Position numbers and translations under genes: made by a program. DNA of 64,000 nucleotides from Mesoterricola sediminis. Its GTDB lineage: Bacteria; Acidobacteriota; Holophagae; Holophagales; Holophagaceae. The stretch is taken from assembly GCF_030295425.1 (NCBI RefSeq), contig NZ_AP027081.1:682001-746000 (forward strand), read 5' to 3'. The notes below the pieces were generated by a model. That model had not been told where the DNA came from. It made no database searches and was given only the letters and a program-made list of their open reading frames with translations. Below, one piece after another: positions 36,126 to 46,469 of the stretch; the stretch's first letter is position 1; each line of letters starts with the position of its first letter.

Positions 36126-37250
36126 TCAGAAGCTGGCGCCCACCTGCCAGGTGGCGCTCAGGGCGTCCTTGAAGGTCCGGCCGGCGGCGTCGGAAACCTT
36201 GAAATTCAAAGCATCCCGGCGCACCTCGAGCCGGGTGAACGCCTGCTTCCAGCGGCGCTCGACGCCCAGGCAGAAGGCGGTGGCCTGCAGGTCCACCCCC
36301 TGGGTGGGCGGCAGGACGGCGGCCAGGGTCGGGTCACAGGCCAGGCGGAGGCCGGTGTCGTCGTTCAGGGCCTCCGCCCGCCCGAAGAGGGCCCAGGCCT
36401 CCGTCAGGCGATAGCGGGCGATGAGGCCGGCGCCGTTCCAGGTGGCCCGGTCCCGGAGCCCCCCGTGGACGAGGGTCCCGGGGGCCAGGTCCTCGCGGGC
36501 GGCGTCGCCCTCGAACTGCAGGGTGAGGCGGTCCAGGACCCACTGGCCGCTGAGGCTGACCCGGCTCCGCTTCCGTCCCTCCGCGCCCGTGCCCGCGCTG
36601 GCGCCCAGCCCGTCCTGCTCGGGGCCCGTGAACCCCATGAGGGTGACGAAATGGTCCGGGGAGCCGCCGCGGTTCCAGGTGACCCCCAGGCCCACGGTCT
36701 TGCCGCGGTTGTTGTCCTGGAGGCGGTCCTCGCCGTTGATGACCCAGAGGTCCGCGCTCCAGGAGGGGGAGAACGCGTGGTGCCAGGCCAGGCCCACCTG
36801 GGCGAAGGGGAGGGCGTAGGTGAAGAGGAGGCCGCGGCTGGCGGTCACGGTCTGGGTGCCGTCCAGCACCTCCATGCCGAGGGGCGTGTACATGCGGCCG
36901 GCCTTGAGGGTGTCGGCGCCGCGGGTCCAGCTCACGTAGGCCTCGGGCCAGGCCAGGTCCCCGTCGTGGGAGGACCCGGAGGCCAGGTTCAGGTTCCGGG
37001 CCATCCGGCCCCCCAGGGCCGTGAACCTGAAGGCCCACCCTTCGGCCAGCGCCACGTCCGCGCTGAGCTGGACGCCGTCGAGGGCGAAGGATCCGGCGGA
37101 GGCGTCGAGGGGCCGGAGGAAGAGGGACCCGTCCGGGGTGTCCCGGTCCGTGGCCGTGGCGGAGGCCCAGAGGGCGCCGTGCCAGGTGACGGCGGGGGCC
37201 TCGGCCGAGAGGCAGAGGCCTCCCGCGAGGAGGAGGAGGGGGATGCGCAT
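36126..37250 (-). CDS. Outer-membrane beta-barrel porin
   Basis: A 374-residue exported protein: signal peptide [18 protein letters not shown], then alternating amphipathic strands separated by polar turns and a C-terminal Phe (WQVGASF), the usual BAM recognition end. The [15 protein letters not shown] segment, with an early loop about sharing a helix-like constriction, resembles putative porins of the Bbp2 group. It lies downstream of amtB on the same strand, separated by two strong hairpins, so co-expression is uncertain. Context suggests uptake of small nitrogenous or ionic solutes, but selectivity is not readable. Confidence 0.8.
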   Translation of the reverse strand: MRIPLLLLAGGLCLSAEAPAVTWHGALWASATATDRDTPDGSLFLRPLDASAGSFALDGVQLSADVALAEGWAFRFTALGGRMARNLNLASGSSHDGDLAWPEAYVSWTRGADTLKAGRMYTPLGMEVLDGTQTVTASRGLLFTYALPFAQVGLAWHHAFSPSWSADLWVINGEDRLQDNNRGKTVGLGVTWNRGGSPDHFVTLMGFTGPEQDGLGASAGTGAEGRKRSRVSLSGQWVLDRLTLQFEGDAAREDLAPGTLVHGGLRDRATWNGAGLIARYRLTEAWALFGRAEALNDDTGLRLACDPTLAAVLPPTQGVDLQATAFCLGVERRWKQAFTRLEVRRDALNFKVSDAAGRTFKDALSATWQVGASF

Positions 37251-37293
37251 GGAGGCTCCGTGGGGGATGCGAGGCGATGGTCAAGTGTGCGGC

Positions 37294-37332
37294 GGCGCCC
37301 CGCGGCGGGGAAGACCTGAAACGCGGGGCGCC
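37294..37332. terminator. Hairpin I downstream of amtB
   Basis: Perfect 11-bp inverted repeat, GGCGCCCCGCG (37294-37304) with CGCGGGGCGCC (37322-37332), 17-nt loop, in the amtB-porin gap. Confidence 0.6.
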
Positions 37333-37342
37333 TCCGGGGCCG

Positions 37343-37404
37343 CCGCGCCTCGGCGCCCGGCCCGCCTCCCGGACCCGGGAGGGGGATCGAACGCCGAGGC
37401 GCGG
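37343..37404. terminator. Hairpin II downstream of amtB, nested
   Basis: Outer arms CCGCGCCTCGGCG (37343-37355) and CGCCGAGGCGCGG (37392-37404) are perfectly complementary over 13 bp. Inside, CCTCCCGG (37365-37372) and CCGGGAGG (37375-37382) pair as well. It begins 20 nt after the amtB stop. Confidence 0.65.
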
Positions 37405-37424
37405 GGAGCGTGGAACGTGGAACG

Positions 37425-38669
37425 CTAGAGCGCGTCCGTGTAGGCGACTTCGCCGTGGAGGCCCATGTCCAGGCCGGCCTCCTCGACGCCCTCCTCGACC
37501 TTCACGCGGGTGATGCGGTCGATGATCCAGAGCATGCCGTAGGTGAAGACGAAGGCCCAGGCGCTGGAGACCGCCACGGCGGTGATCTGCTTGACGAGGA
37601 AGGAGGTGCCCCCGCCCGTGAGCAGGCCGTTGGTGACGATGGAGGGGTTCCAGGCCTTGTTGGCGAACAGGCCCAGGAAGATGATGCCGATGAAGCCGCC
37701 GACGCCGTGCACGCCCCAGACGTCGAGGGCGTCGTCCCAGCCGAGGCGGTTCTTCAGGGCCACGGCGTAGTAGCAGATCACGCCGGAGAGGACGCCGATC
37801 AGCGCCGCGGTGGCGGGGGAGACGTACCCCGCGGCGGGGGTGATGGTGGCCAGGCCGGCCACGGCGCCGGTGAGGAGGCCGAGGAACTTGGGCTGCTTGG
37901 CGTTCATCCACTCCACCACCAGCCAGGTGACGGCGGCGAAGGAGGCGGCGACGTCGGTGTTGATGAAGGCGGAGGTGGTCACGCTGTCCACCTGGAACTC
38001 GCTGCCGGCGTTGAAGCCGTACCAGCCGAACCACAGGAGGCCGGTGCCGAGGGCGACGAGGGGGATGCTGTGGGGGACGCTGTCCACGATCCGGCGCTTG
38101 CCCACGTAGAGGACGGAGGCGAGGGCGGCGATGCCCGCGGTGTTGTGCACGACGATGCCGCCGGCGTAGTCGAGGACGCCCCACTTGGCCAGGAGGCCCT
38201 CGGGATGCCAGACCATGTGGCAGAAGGGGAAGTACACGAAGATCAGCCAGGCCGTCAGGAACCACATGTAGGCCTTGAACGTCACCCGGTTGGCGAAGGC
38301 GCCGGTGATGAGGGCGGGGGTGATGATGGCGAACATCATCTGGTAGGCCACGTGGACGAAGGTCGGGATGCCCAGCGCGGCGTTGCCCTGGTAGAGGCTC
38401 TGCAGGGTGATGCCCTTCAGGAAGGCGTGGCTCAGCGGGTTGCCGATGATGCCGTGCATCGTCGGGCCGAAGCACATGGAGTAGCCGAAGGCGAACCACA
38501 GGACCGTGGTCCAGCCCATGGAGACGAAGCTCTGGATCATGATGGCCAGCACGTTCTTGCGGCCGCAGAGGCCGCCGTAGAAGAAGGCCAGGCCCGGGGT
38601 CATGAGCATGACGAGGCTGGCGCAAAGGATCATGAATCCTGTGTTGCCGGTGTTGATCTGGGGTAGCAC
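37425..38669 (-). CDS. amtB: Ammonium transporter (Amt family)
   Basis: Inner-membrane ammonium channel of 414 residues with 11 predicted helices. It begins INTGNTGFMILCASLVMLMTPGLAFFYGG, the usual Amt N-terminus without a cleaved signal. The pore residues are present: Asp and first pore His in DYAGGIVVHNTAGIAAL, second pore His in GVHGVGGFIG, and FAIITPALITGAFANR. The start is GTG at 38669, preceded by AGGAG at good distance; the open frame to 38888 is not Amt-like. A sigma-54-like site lies about 100 nt upstream. The usual partner glnK (PII) is not next to it. Confidence 0.93.
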   Translation of the reverse strand: MLPQINTGNTGFMILCASLVMLMTPGLAFFYGGLCGRKNVLAIMIQSFVSMGWTTVLWFAFGYSMCFGPTMHGIIGNPLSHAFLKGITLQSLYQGNAALGIPTFVHVAYQMMFAIITPALITGAFANRVTFKAYMWFLTAWLIFVYFPFCHMVWHPEGLLAKWGVLDYAGGIVVHNTAGIAALASVLYVGKRRIVDSVPHSIPLVALGTGLLWFGWYGFNAGSEFQVDSVTTSAFINTDVAASFAAVTWLVVEWMNAKQPKFLGLLTGAVAGLATITPAAGYVSPATAALIGVLSGVICYYAVALKNRLGWDDALDVWGVHGVGGFIGIIFLGLFANKAWNPSIVTNGLLTGGGTSFLVKQITAVAVSSAWAFVFTYGMLWIIDRITRVKVEEGVEEAGLDMGLHGEVAYTDAL

Positions 38670-38762
38670 GGGGCGCTCCTGAAAGGGGGATGAAGGGGGG
38701 TGTTCCCGGGACACGGCTGCGCCCACCCCGGTCGGGCCGGGGGTCGCACCTGCCTCGGGGGG

Positions 38763-38777
38763 GCAAGATACTGCCCA
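38763..38777 (-). promoter_or_regulatory. Sigma-54-like (-24/-12) promoter of amtB
   Basis: Minus-strand TGGGCAGTATCTTGC has TGG and TTGC at the spacing of the consensus TGGCAC-N5-TTGC (GG at -24, GC at -12). Transcription would start near 38752, giving a leader of about 80 nt. Nitrogen (NtrC-type) control is inferred; I did not find clear NtrC boxes. Confidence 0.5.
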
Positions 38778-38893
38778 CCACAGTGATATGAAGACCCGCT
38801 CATCGGGTATAAAGATTGTGTAAAAAGTGAGGGATTCCGCGCCTTTCCCAAGGGCGTGGCATGATGGGCGGACACGCCGAGGAGGCACGAACA

Positions 38894-40830
38894 GTGAACG
38901 CCGCGAAGGCCGACCCCACGGGCGGCCCCATCCTGGTGGGCCTGGGCTCGGACGCCCGGAGCCTGCGACTCGTCCATGCGGGCTTCCGCATGGCGAGTGA
39001 ACGCGGCTGCCCCTGGCGCGTGGTGCACGTGGAGGTGCCGGGCTGGAACACCCCCGAGGAATCGGACCAGGCGCGGGTCTGGCTGCAGGAGGCCTCGGAA
39101 CTGGGGGCGGAGGCCCTCTGGGTGCGGGCCCCCTCGGTGGTCTCGGGCCTCCTGGCGCAGGCCCGGGGGCGGACGCCCTCCCTGATCATCCTCGGGCTCG
39201 CCCGGGCGCGGGGTCCCTGGGACCGGCTCGAGCGCTCCCGGATCCACGCCCTGCTGGGACGTCACCTGGACGTGCCGCTCCTCGCGGTGCCCCTGGACGG
39301 CGACGCCCCCCGGGAGCCGCGGGGCGATGTCTTCCGCGACCTGGTGGGGGTGGGGGCGGCCCTGGCGGTGATCCTCGTCCTCGCCGGCATCTTCGGGGCG
39401 GCGCTGGCGGTGGAGATCGGCTTCCCGGCCCTGGCCCTGGTGTTCGGGCTGGCCATCTGGTTCATCCACCAGCGCTGGGGCCTCGCCACCGCGCTGGCGG
39501 GCGTCGCCGGGAGCCTCGCCCTCTATGCGGGCGTCTTCCCGGGGCCGGCCCGCGGCCTCGCCGTGGGCGACTGGCCCCACCTGGCGGCCTTCGCGGCCAA
39601 CCAGGGAGGCGTGCTCCTCCTGGTGCATCTGCTGGAACGCCTGCGCCGGGAGTATCGGGCGGGCCGGATCGCCCAGGCCGAATCCGTGCTGCTCATGCTG
39701 CTGGGGCGATCCCTCGCGCGGTGCTCCACCATCGAGGAGGTGGCGGAGGTGCTGACCCAGCGGATCCAGGGGCTCTTCCATGCGGAGGCGTGGATGCGCC
39801 TGCCCGCGGAGGGGGGCGGGTGGCGGAGCTACCCGGAAGGGCGGCCGGCGCCCCCCTGTCCCGCCCCGGAGCAGATGCTGCCCGCCTTCGCGGCGGCCCC
39901 GGCCGGAGAGGATCCCCTGGCGCCCCTGCACCTGGCCCCCTGCGCCTACGTGCCGCTGGGAGGGCCCGCGGGCCCCGCGGGCCTGCTGCAGCTGCGCCCC
40001 GCCGGCGGCGGCTCCCTGCCGCAGCACCGCTGGGGCCTCCTCCAGGCTTTCGCCACCCAGGGCTCCCTGGCCCTGGAGCGGATCCGCTGGGTGGAGGCCG
40101 CCCAGCGGGCGCGGGTGGAGAACGAGACGGAGCGGGCCCGGAGCGCCCTCCTGGGGGCGGTCTCCCACGACCTGCGCACGCCCCTGGCGGCCATCCAGGG
40201 CGCGGCCACCAGCCTGCTGCTGCCCGAGGGGGCCCTCCCCGAGGCCAGCCGGCGGGACCTGCTCGCCATGATCCGGGACGAGAGCGTTCGCCTGGCCCGC
40301 CTCCTGGGCAACCTCCTGGACCTGACGCGCCTGGAGAGCGGCGTGCTGCGGGTCCAGAAGGCCTGGCAACCCCTGGACGAGGTGGTGGGCTCGGCCCTGG
40401 GCCGGGCGGAGCGGGAGGGGCCGCTGCCGGTGGACGTGGTCCTGCCCGCCGACCTGCCGCCGGTGCCCTTGGACGGAGGGCTCATGGAGCAGGTGCTCCT
40501 GAACCTGCTGGCCAACGCCCGCCGGCACGCGGGCGGCAGTCCGGTGCGGCTGGAGGCCTGGGCCGCCGGCGATTCGGTGGAACTGGCGGTGGAGGACCGG
40601 GGGCCCGGGATACCGGAGGCCTACCACGCGCGCGTCTTCGAGAAGTTCTTCCGCATGCCGGACCGCCAAGGGGATGGCGGGGTGGGCCTGGGCCTGGCCA
40701 TCTGCGACGCCATCCTCAAGGCCCATGAAGGCCGCATCTGGGTGGAGGACCGGGCCGGGGGCGGGGCCCGCTTCCGCCTGTCCCTGCCCACGGGCGGACC
40801 CCCGCCCGAACCGCCCCTGGAGACCGGCCC

Positions 40831-40834
<4 letters not shown>
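38894..40834 (+). CDS. KdpD-like sensor histidine kinase lacking the N-terminal KdpD domain
   Basis: Membrane sensor kinase, 646 residues from GTG 38894 (GGAGG eight bases upstream; an ATG at 38861 is possible but less well placed). Order: universal-stress-protein-like domain (~10-130, PILVGLGSDARSLRLVHAGFRMA), a hydrophobic block of three or four helices like DUF4118 (~145-235), a GAF-like region (~255-395), then HisKA with H-box AVSHDLRTPLA (His425) and HATPase with NLLANARRHAG, DRGPGIP and GVGLGLAICDAIL. Typical KdpD has an additional Walker-containing domain in front, absent here. It overlaps the regulator gene by 4 nt (ATGA). No kdpFABC is nearby, so the signal is not necessarily potassium. 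Confidence 0.87.
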
Positions 40835-41553
<719 letters not shown>

Positions 41554-41565
41554 TGCTTCATTCCT

Positions 41566-41582
41566 CCGGGCGGCGCGCCCGG
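41566..41582 (+). terminator. Short hairpin after the response regulator
   Basis: CCGGGC-GGCGC-GCCCGG, 12 nt after the stop; no T-tract. Confidence 0.45.
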
Positions 41583-41735
41583 TGGGTCAATTGGTTGTTG
41601 GAACACATGTTGGCGTTTGGGAGGACCGGTCAGGCCGCCCACGGCCTGTTTTTCTATCATTAATGAAATATTGCATTAAAAGGGTCATCTTTTTATCAAA
41701 GTCTTTCATTTTCATGGCTTTCCTTCAAAATGGTC

Positions 41736-41764
41736 TTGTCCGAAGACTCCGGGCAGACGATAAG
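41736..41764 (+). promoter_or_regulatory. Possible promoter of the orphan histidine kinase
   Basis: TTGTCC, 17-nt spacer, GATAAG, at the end of an AT-rich stretch (41640-41770) otherwise without a convincing gene. Confidence 0.3.
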
Positions 41765-41788
41765 CATCCTTAAGGAAAAGCCCAGGCC

Positions 41789-43501
41789 ATGTCCTTCCCC
41801 TCCCCCAGCCTCCGACCCGGTCTCCTCCTCGCGGGAGCGGCGGCGGCGAGCCTCGCCCTGGCGCTGGCCATCCCCTTCCTGCCGGGCAACCTGCCCTGGT
41901 ACGTCCACAGCTTCACGATCCTGGCCGCCAACGTCCTGGCGATCCTCGCCTGCCGGGGCCGGGCCCGGGCCGTCCCCGCCGAGGCGGCGGGTTGGCGGCT
42001 CTTCGCCCTGGGCATCGGCATCATCCTGGCCGGAAACGCCCTCTGGGTCCTCCTGCCGGCGCCGGAGATGGCTCGGGCCGCCTGGCGGATGGCCCTATCC
42101 GCGGCCACGCCCCTCGGGGGGGTGTGCATGGCCCTGGGCATCTGGCGCTGGCCCTGGCGCAGGGTGGGGGACCACGGCTTCCCGAGCGCCCTGGGGGCCA
42201 TGGTCTTCTGCCTCTCCATCGTGCTCCTCCCCTGGAGCCAGGCCTCCTGGGTGCCCTATTACCAGGGCGAGCCGACGATCCGGATCCTGGCGACGACCAT
42301 GCTCTCCCGCCTGGTCCTGGCCGGGGGCGTGGCCGCCTACTTTGCCGCGGAAGACCCCCGGCGCCTGCGGGGCCCCCTCGGCTGGTTCATCCTGAACAGC
42401 TGTCTGGTCTTCCTGCAGATGGCCTTCATCGCCAAGGGGGTGCACCGCCTCCACGTGGCCGCCCACTCGCCCTGGCTGGCCCTCACGCCCTTCACCTCCG
42501 CCTGCTTCCTCCTGGTTCCCCTGTGCGAGCGCCCCGTGGAAGCCCCGGAGGCGGAGCCCGCGGACAACCCCGTCCTGGCGGCCGCCCTCCTCCACATCCC
42601 CTTCCTGGCCAGCGCGGCCCTCATCGTCCTGCAGGTGATGCGGGGCGCCTCCCCCGCCCCCTGGGTGATGGGGACCTTCCTCCTGCTGACGGCGGCCCTG
42701 GTCGGGCGCCAGTTCCTGCTCCAGGTCCAACTGGCGGCCTCCCACCGCACCCTGGAAGCGCGGGTCGCGGAGCGCACCGCGGAGCTGGAGCGCATGCAGG
42801 GTGTGGCCCTCCTGAACGAGCGCCTGAACGCGGTGGTGGTCCTGGGCGCGGGCCTGGTCCACGACCTGAACAAGGGCCTCGGGTCCATCCTCAACGCGGC
42901 CGAGGTGCTCCGCATGGAGCTGACCCGCCGCATGAAGGTGTCCGGGTTCGCGGTGGAGGCGATCATCGAGGCGGTGGAGCGGTCCGCCACCCTCTCCTCG
43001 CGCGTCATGGACTTCTCCCGGCAGCTCCAGGAGGACGGCGAGGTGCGCGACCTGCGCCGGGAACTGGCGGCCCTGGAGGGCCTGCTGCGGCTCCTGGTCC
43101 CGGGGGGCGTCCACCTCCAGCTCCAGCCCGGGCACGAACCGGCCCCCGTGCGGATCCACACCGAGGACCTGAAGCAGATCCTCGTCAACCTGGTGGCCAA
43201 CGCCCGGGACGCCATGCCCGGGGGCGGGACCATCCGCCTGGCGGTGAGCAAGGAAGCGGCCACCGGCGAGACCTACCTGGATGTGGAAGACACGGGTACC
43301 GGCATCGCCCCCGAGATCCAGGCCCGCATGTTCGATCCCTTCGTCACCACCAAGGAGCCCGGCATGGCCTCCGGCCTCGGCCTCGCGTCTGTGCGGATCC
43401 TTCTGGACAAGGCCAGGGCCCGGGTGGAGGTGCAGTCCCAGCTGGGGGCCGGCACCCGCTTCCGGCTGGTCTTCCCCTGCCCGGCCCACGCCTCGGCGTG
43501 A
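41789..43501 (+). CDS. Multi-pass membrane histidine kinase (orphan)
   Basis: Sensor kinase of 570 residues. The first ~310 residues contain about eight hydrophobic segments and no recognisable ligand domain. A short coiled coil (LEARVAERTAELERMQ) leads to the dimerisation helix, with the presumed phospho-acceptor His358 in GLVHDLNKGLGSIL, an H-box of the NtrB/HWE-like kind rather than the common SHELRTP. The ATPase domain shows NLVANARDAMPGGG, DTGTGIAPE, FVTTKEPGMASGLGL. No response regulator is adjacent on the same strand; the nearest is upstream and already paired. It could act through a distant regulator. AAGGAA precedes the ATG. Confidence 0.85.
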   Translation: MSFPSPSLRPGLLLAGAAAASLALALAIPFLPGNLPWYVHSFTILAANVLAILACRGRARAVPAEAAGWRLFALGIGIILAGNALWVLLPAPEMARAAWRMALSAATPLGGVCMALGIWRWPWRRVGDHGFPSALGAMVFCLSIVLLPWSQASWVPYYQGEPTIRILATTMLSRLVLAGGVAAYFAAEDPRRLRGPLGWFILNSCLVFLQMAFIAKGVHRLHVAAHSPWLALTPFTSACFLLVPLCERPVEAPEAEPADNPVLAAALLHIPFLASAALIVLQVMRGASPAPWVMGTFLLLTAALVGRQFLLQVQLAASHRTLEARVAERTAELERMQGVALLNERLNAVVVLGAGLVHDLNKGLGSILNAAEVLRMELTRRMKVSGFAVEAIIEAVERSATLSSRVMDFSRQLQEDGEVRDLRRELAALEGLLRLLVPGGVHLQLQPGHEPAPVRIHTEDLKQILVNLVANARDAMPGGGTIRLAVSKEAATGETYLDVEDTGTGIAPEIQARMFDPFVTTKEPGMASGLGLASVRILLDKARARVEVQSQLGAGTRFRLVFPCPAHASA

Positions 43502-43505
43502 GGGT

Positions 43506-43523
43506 CCGCGGCCGAAGCCGCGG
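43506..43523. terminator. Hairpin after the orphan kinase
   Basis: CCGCGGC-CGAA-GCCGCGG, a 7-bp GC stem with a CGAA tetraloop, between convergent genes. Confidence 0.55.
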
Positions 43524-43581
43524 TTCAGGTCTGGACCTCCTGGATTGGCCCCTCATTCATGGCGGGGCCACGCCAGGATGT

Positions 43582-44322
43582 CTAGCAGACGTCCACGCGG
43601 GAGATGGGGACGTGGGTGGTGCGGGGGTCCACCAGGACGGCGGCGGCGCGGGCGCGGTCCAGGACGTAGGTGTGGTCGTCGTCCGTGGGGATGGGGTCGC
43701 CCAGGGGGTCGAACACGTGGTTGCCCGCGCCGGAGAAGGGTTCCCCGGGCCATTCGGAGGCGGCCACGCAGCAGCCCACGGTGAATACGGCGTTCTCGAT
43801 GGCCCGGGCGCGGAGGAGGGTGCGCCAGACGTGATCCCGCCGCCAGGGCCACCAGGCGGGAACCAGGAGGGCGTCGGCGCCCGCCTCCAGGCGCAGCGCG
43901 CGGGCCTGCTCGGGAAACCGGATGTCGTTGCAGGTGAGCAGGCCCAGGGTCCAGTCCCGGAAGCGCACGGCCACGTACCGGTCGCCGGGCGCCCACATCC
44001 GGTCCTCCCCGTTGGGCCGGAAGAGGTGCACCTTGTCGTACTGGGCCCGCGCCTCGCCGGCCTCCCAGAAGGTGAGGCGGTTGCGGCCCGCCTCCGTGAT
44101 CGTCCCGAAGAGGAAGGCGGTGCGGGGATGGTCGCCGGAGAGGCGCCGGAAGCGGGCCCGCAGGGCGGCGGGATCGGCGGGCTGGAGGTAGCCGTGGAGG
44201 AAGCCTTCGGGGAAGACGACGAGCTCGGCCCCCGCCGCGGCGGCCGCCGCGCCCTCCTGGTCCATGCGCTCCAGGCCGGCGTCCACGGCGGTGGTCACGA
44301 AGCGGGACAGGTGGATCCTCAT
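43582..44322 (-). CDS. Carbon-nitrogen hydrolase (nitrilase superfamily amidase)
   Basis: Cytosolic amidase-like enzyme of 246 residues with the complete Glu-Lys-Cys triad: Glu39 in VVFPEGFL, Lys97 in YDKVHLF and Cys131 in LLTCNDIRFPE. This matches omega-amidase/N-carbamoyl hydrolase-like branches, which cleave small amides rather than nitriles; the substrate cannot be fixed. The start at 44322 has GAGG at proper spacing; starts at 44343 or 44367 would add residues outside the fold. Convergent with the kinase and divergent from the M13 peptidase. Confidence 0.88.
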   Translation of the reverse strand: MRIHLSRFVTTAVDAGLERMDQEGAAAAAAGAELVVFPEGFLHGYLQPADPAALRARFRRLSGDHPRTAFLFGTITEAGRNRLTFWEAGEARAQYDKVHLFRPNGEDRMWAPGDRYVAVRFRDWTLGLLTCNDIRFPEQARALRLEAGADALLVPAWWPWRRDHVWRTLLRARAIENAVFTVGCCVAASEWPGEPFSGAGNHVFDPLGDPIPTDDDHTYVLDRARAAAVLVDPRTTHVPISRVDVC

Positions 44323-44420
44323 GGGCGCCTCCGCCTCCACCATAGCGCCCCCTTTGTCCGGCGTCACAGACAGGCCGCGCCCCGCCGTGGTGGACTGGGC
44401 GTTCGTTCCGGGAGTCCGCT

Positions 44421-46445
44421 TTGGTCCGCACGTCCTGTCTCTTCCTCGCTTCTGCCCTCGCCGTGGGCCTGGCCGCCCAGGCGCCCATGGGCCGGGGCGT
44501 CCACCCCGCCGACCTGGATCCCGCCACGGCCCCCTGCCAGGACTTCTTCCAGTACGCCAACGGCGGCTGGCTCAAGGCCCATCCCATCCCGGCCGATCGC
44601 GCGACCTGGGGCGGCTTCAACGAGGTGGAGGAACGCAACAGCGCCCTCCTGAAGGAGATCCTGGAGGAGGCCGCGGCCTCGCAGGCGCCCGCCGGGTCCG
44701 TGCCCCGCCAGGTCGGGGACTTCTACCGCGCGGGCATGGACGTGAAGGGCCTCGCCAAGGCGGGCCTGGCCCCCCTCCGGCCCCTGCTGGCCCGGGTGGA
44801 GGCCGTGAAGGACGCCCGGGGGCTGGCCCAGGAACTGGCCCGCCTGCGGGTCCTGGGCCTGGGCGCCGGGTTCCGCTTCAACGTGGTGGTGGACGACCGG
44901 GACAGCGGGGCCTACGCGGCCGAACTGGCCCAGGGCGGGCTGGGCCTGCCCGACCGGGACGACTACCTGCTGGACACGGACCGCGCCCGGGACCTGCGGG
45001 CCAGCTACCGCACCTACCTGGCCGGCCTCCTGGAACTGGCCGGCGAGAAGCCGGCCCTCGCCCGGGCCCACGCCGCCATGGCCCTGGAGGTGGAGGCCCG
45101 CCTCGCCCAGGCCTCCATGACCCGGGTGGAGCTGCGGAATCCCCAGGCCCTCTACAACCGCCGCACCCTGGCCGAACTCAAGGCCCTGGCCCCCGCCTTC
45201 GACTGGGAGGCCTACTTCCGGGAGGCGGGCCTCGCCGCGCCGGCGACCCTGCTGGTGCGCCAGCCCCGCTTCCTCGAGGCCCTCTCCGCCCTCGGCCGGG
45301 ACCTGCCGGCCGCCCAGTGGCGGGCCTACCTCAAGGTGCGCGTCCTGGATGGGGCGGCGCCCTGCCTGGACGAGGCCTTCGAGCGCCTCCACTTCGCCTT
45401 CCACAGCACCACCGTGCGGGGGATCCGGGACATGAGCCCCCGGTGGAAACGGGTGCTCCGCGCCGAGGACCAGGCCCTGGGGGATTCGCTGGGCCGCATG
45501 TACGTGGCCCGGGCCTTCCCGGCCCGCGCCCGGACCCGCATGGCGGCCCTCATCACGAACCTGCGCGGGGCCCTGCGGGCGCGGATCCAGGCCCTGGCCT
45601 GGATGAGCCCGGCCACCCGGGAGGCGGCCGTGAAGAAGCTGGACGCCCTCACGGTCAAGATCGGCCACCCGGACGTGTGGCGCGATGACAGCGCCCTGAA
45701 GATCGAGGCCACCGGCTACTTCGGCAACGTCACCCGCGCGGCGGCCTTCGCCTTCCGGGCGGACCTGGCGAAGCTGGGCAGGCCCGTGGACCGCACCGAG
45801 TGGAGCATGACCGCCCCCACCGTGAACGCCTACTACGAGCCCACCCGCAACGAGATCGTCTTCCCCGCCGGCATCCTCCAGCCCCCCTTCTTCGATCCGG
45901 AGGCGGACGACGCCGTGAACTACGGCGCCATCGGCATGGTGATCGGCCACGAACTGACCCACGGGTTCGACGACGAGGGCTGCCAGTACGACGCCCAGGG
46001 CAACCTGCGCGACTGGTGGACGGAGGCCGACAAGCGGGCCTACGCCGCCCGGACGGATCTCGTGGTCCGCCAGTACGACGCCCTGGAGGCCCTGCCGGGG
46101 CTGCCCCTCAACGGACGCCTCACCCTGGGCGAGAACATCGCCGACCTGGGCGGCCTCAAGATCGCCTACGCCGCCTTCCAGGCCTCCCTGGCGGGCCATC
46201 CGCGCCCCGCCCCCATCGATGGCTTCACGGCCGAGCAGCGGTTCTTCCTGGGCTACGCCCAGTGCTGGCACTTCCACGCCCGGGAGGCCGCGGCCCGCGT
46301 GCTGGCGGCCACCGACCCCCACAGTCCCGCCAAGGCCCGGGTCAACGGACCCCTCTCCAACCTGCCGGAGTTCTTCGAGGCCTTCGGGTGCCGGGAGGAG
46401 GGTCCCATGCACCGGCCGGAATCCGCCCGCCCCACCCTCTGGTAG
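44421..46445 (+). CDS. M13-family (neprilysin/PepO-like) secreted metallopeptidase
   Basis: Zinc endopeptidase of 674 residues with a signal peptide (TSCLFLASALAVGLAAQA). The N-terminal M13 domain begins PCQDFFQYANGGWLKAHPIP. The catalytic domain has NAYYEPTRNEIVFPAGILQPPFF, HELTH at 510-514 in VIGHELTHGFDDEG, and the third zinc ligand Glu571 in GENIADLGG. The C-terminal C-R-C/W pattern is replaced by RPTLW. The start is TTG at 44421, six bases after GGAG; no ATG or GTG fits the signal peptide. Probably periplasmic or secreted oligopeptide degradation. It ends 24 nt from the convergent peptidase gene, so two export-targeted peptidases are neighbours. Confidence 0.92.
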   Translation: MVRTSCLFLASALAVGLAAQAPMGRGVHPADLDPATAPCQDFFQYANGGWLKAHPIPADRATWGGFNEVEERNSALLKEILEEAAASQAPAGSVPRQVGDFYRAGMDVKGLAKAGLAPLRPLLARVEAVKDARGLAQELARLRVLGLGAGFRFNVVVDDRDSGAYAAELAQGGLGLPDRDDYLLDTDRARDLRASYRTYLAGLLELAGEKPALARAHAAMALEVEARLAQASMTRVELRNPQALYNRRTLAELKALAPAFDWEAYFREAGLAAPATLLVRQPRFLEALSALGRDLPAAQWRAYLKVRVLDGAAPCLDEAFERLHFAFHSTTVRGIRDMSPRWKRVLRAEDQALGDSLGRMYVARAFPARARTRMAALITNLRGALRARIQALAWMSPATREAAVKKLDALTVKIGHPDVWRDDSALKIEATGYFGNVTRAAAFAFRADLAKLGRPVDRTEWSMTAPTVNAYYEPTRNEIVFPAGILQPPFFDPEADDAVNYGAIGMVIGHELTHGFDDEGCQYDAQGNLRDWWTEADKRAYAARTDLVVRQYDALEALPGLPLNGRLTLGENIADLGGLKIAYAAFQASLAGHPRPAPIDGFTAEQRFFLGYAQCWHFHAREAAARVLAATDPHSPAKARVNGPLSNLPEFFEAFGCREEGPMHRPESARPTLW

Positions 46446-46469
46446 GGCGGGCACCGTCCTCCCGCCCCC

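Noticed and set aside
41582-41773. 63-codon plus-strand frame after the KdpE-like gene
   Set aside because: Lies in AT-rich intergenic DNA, has no ribosome site, overlaps the likely promoter of the next gene.
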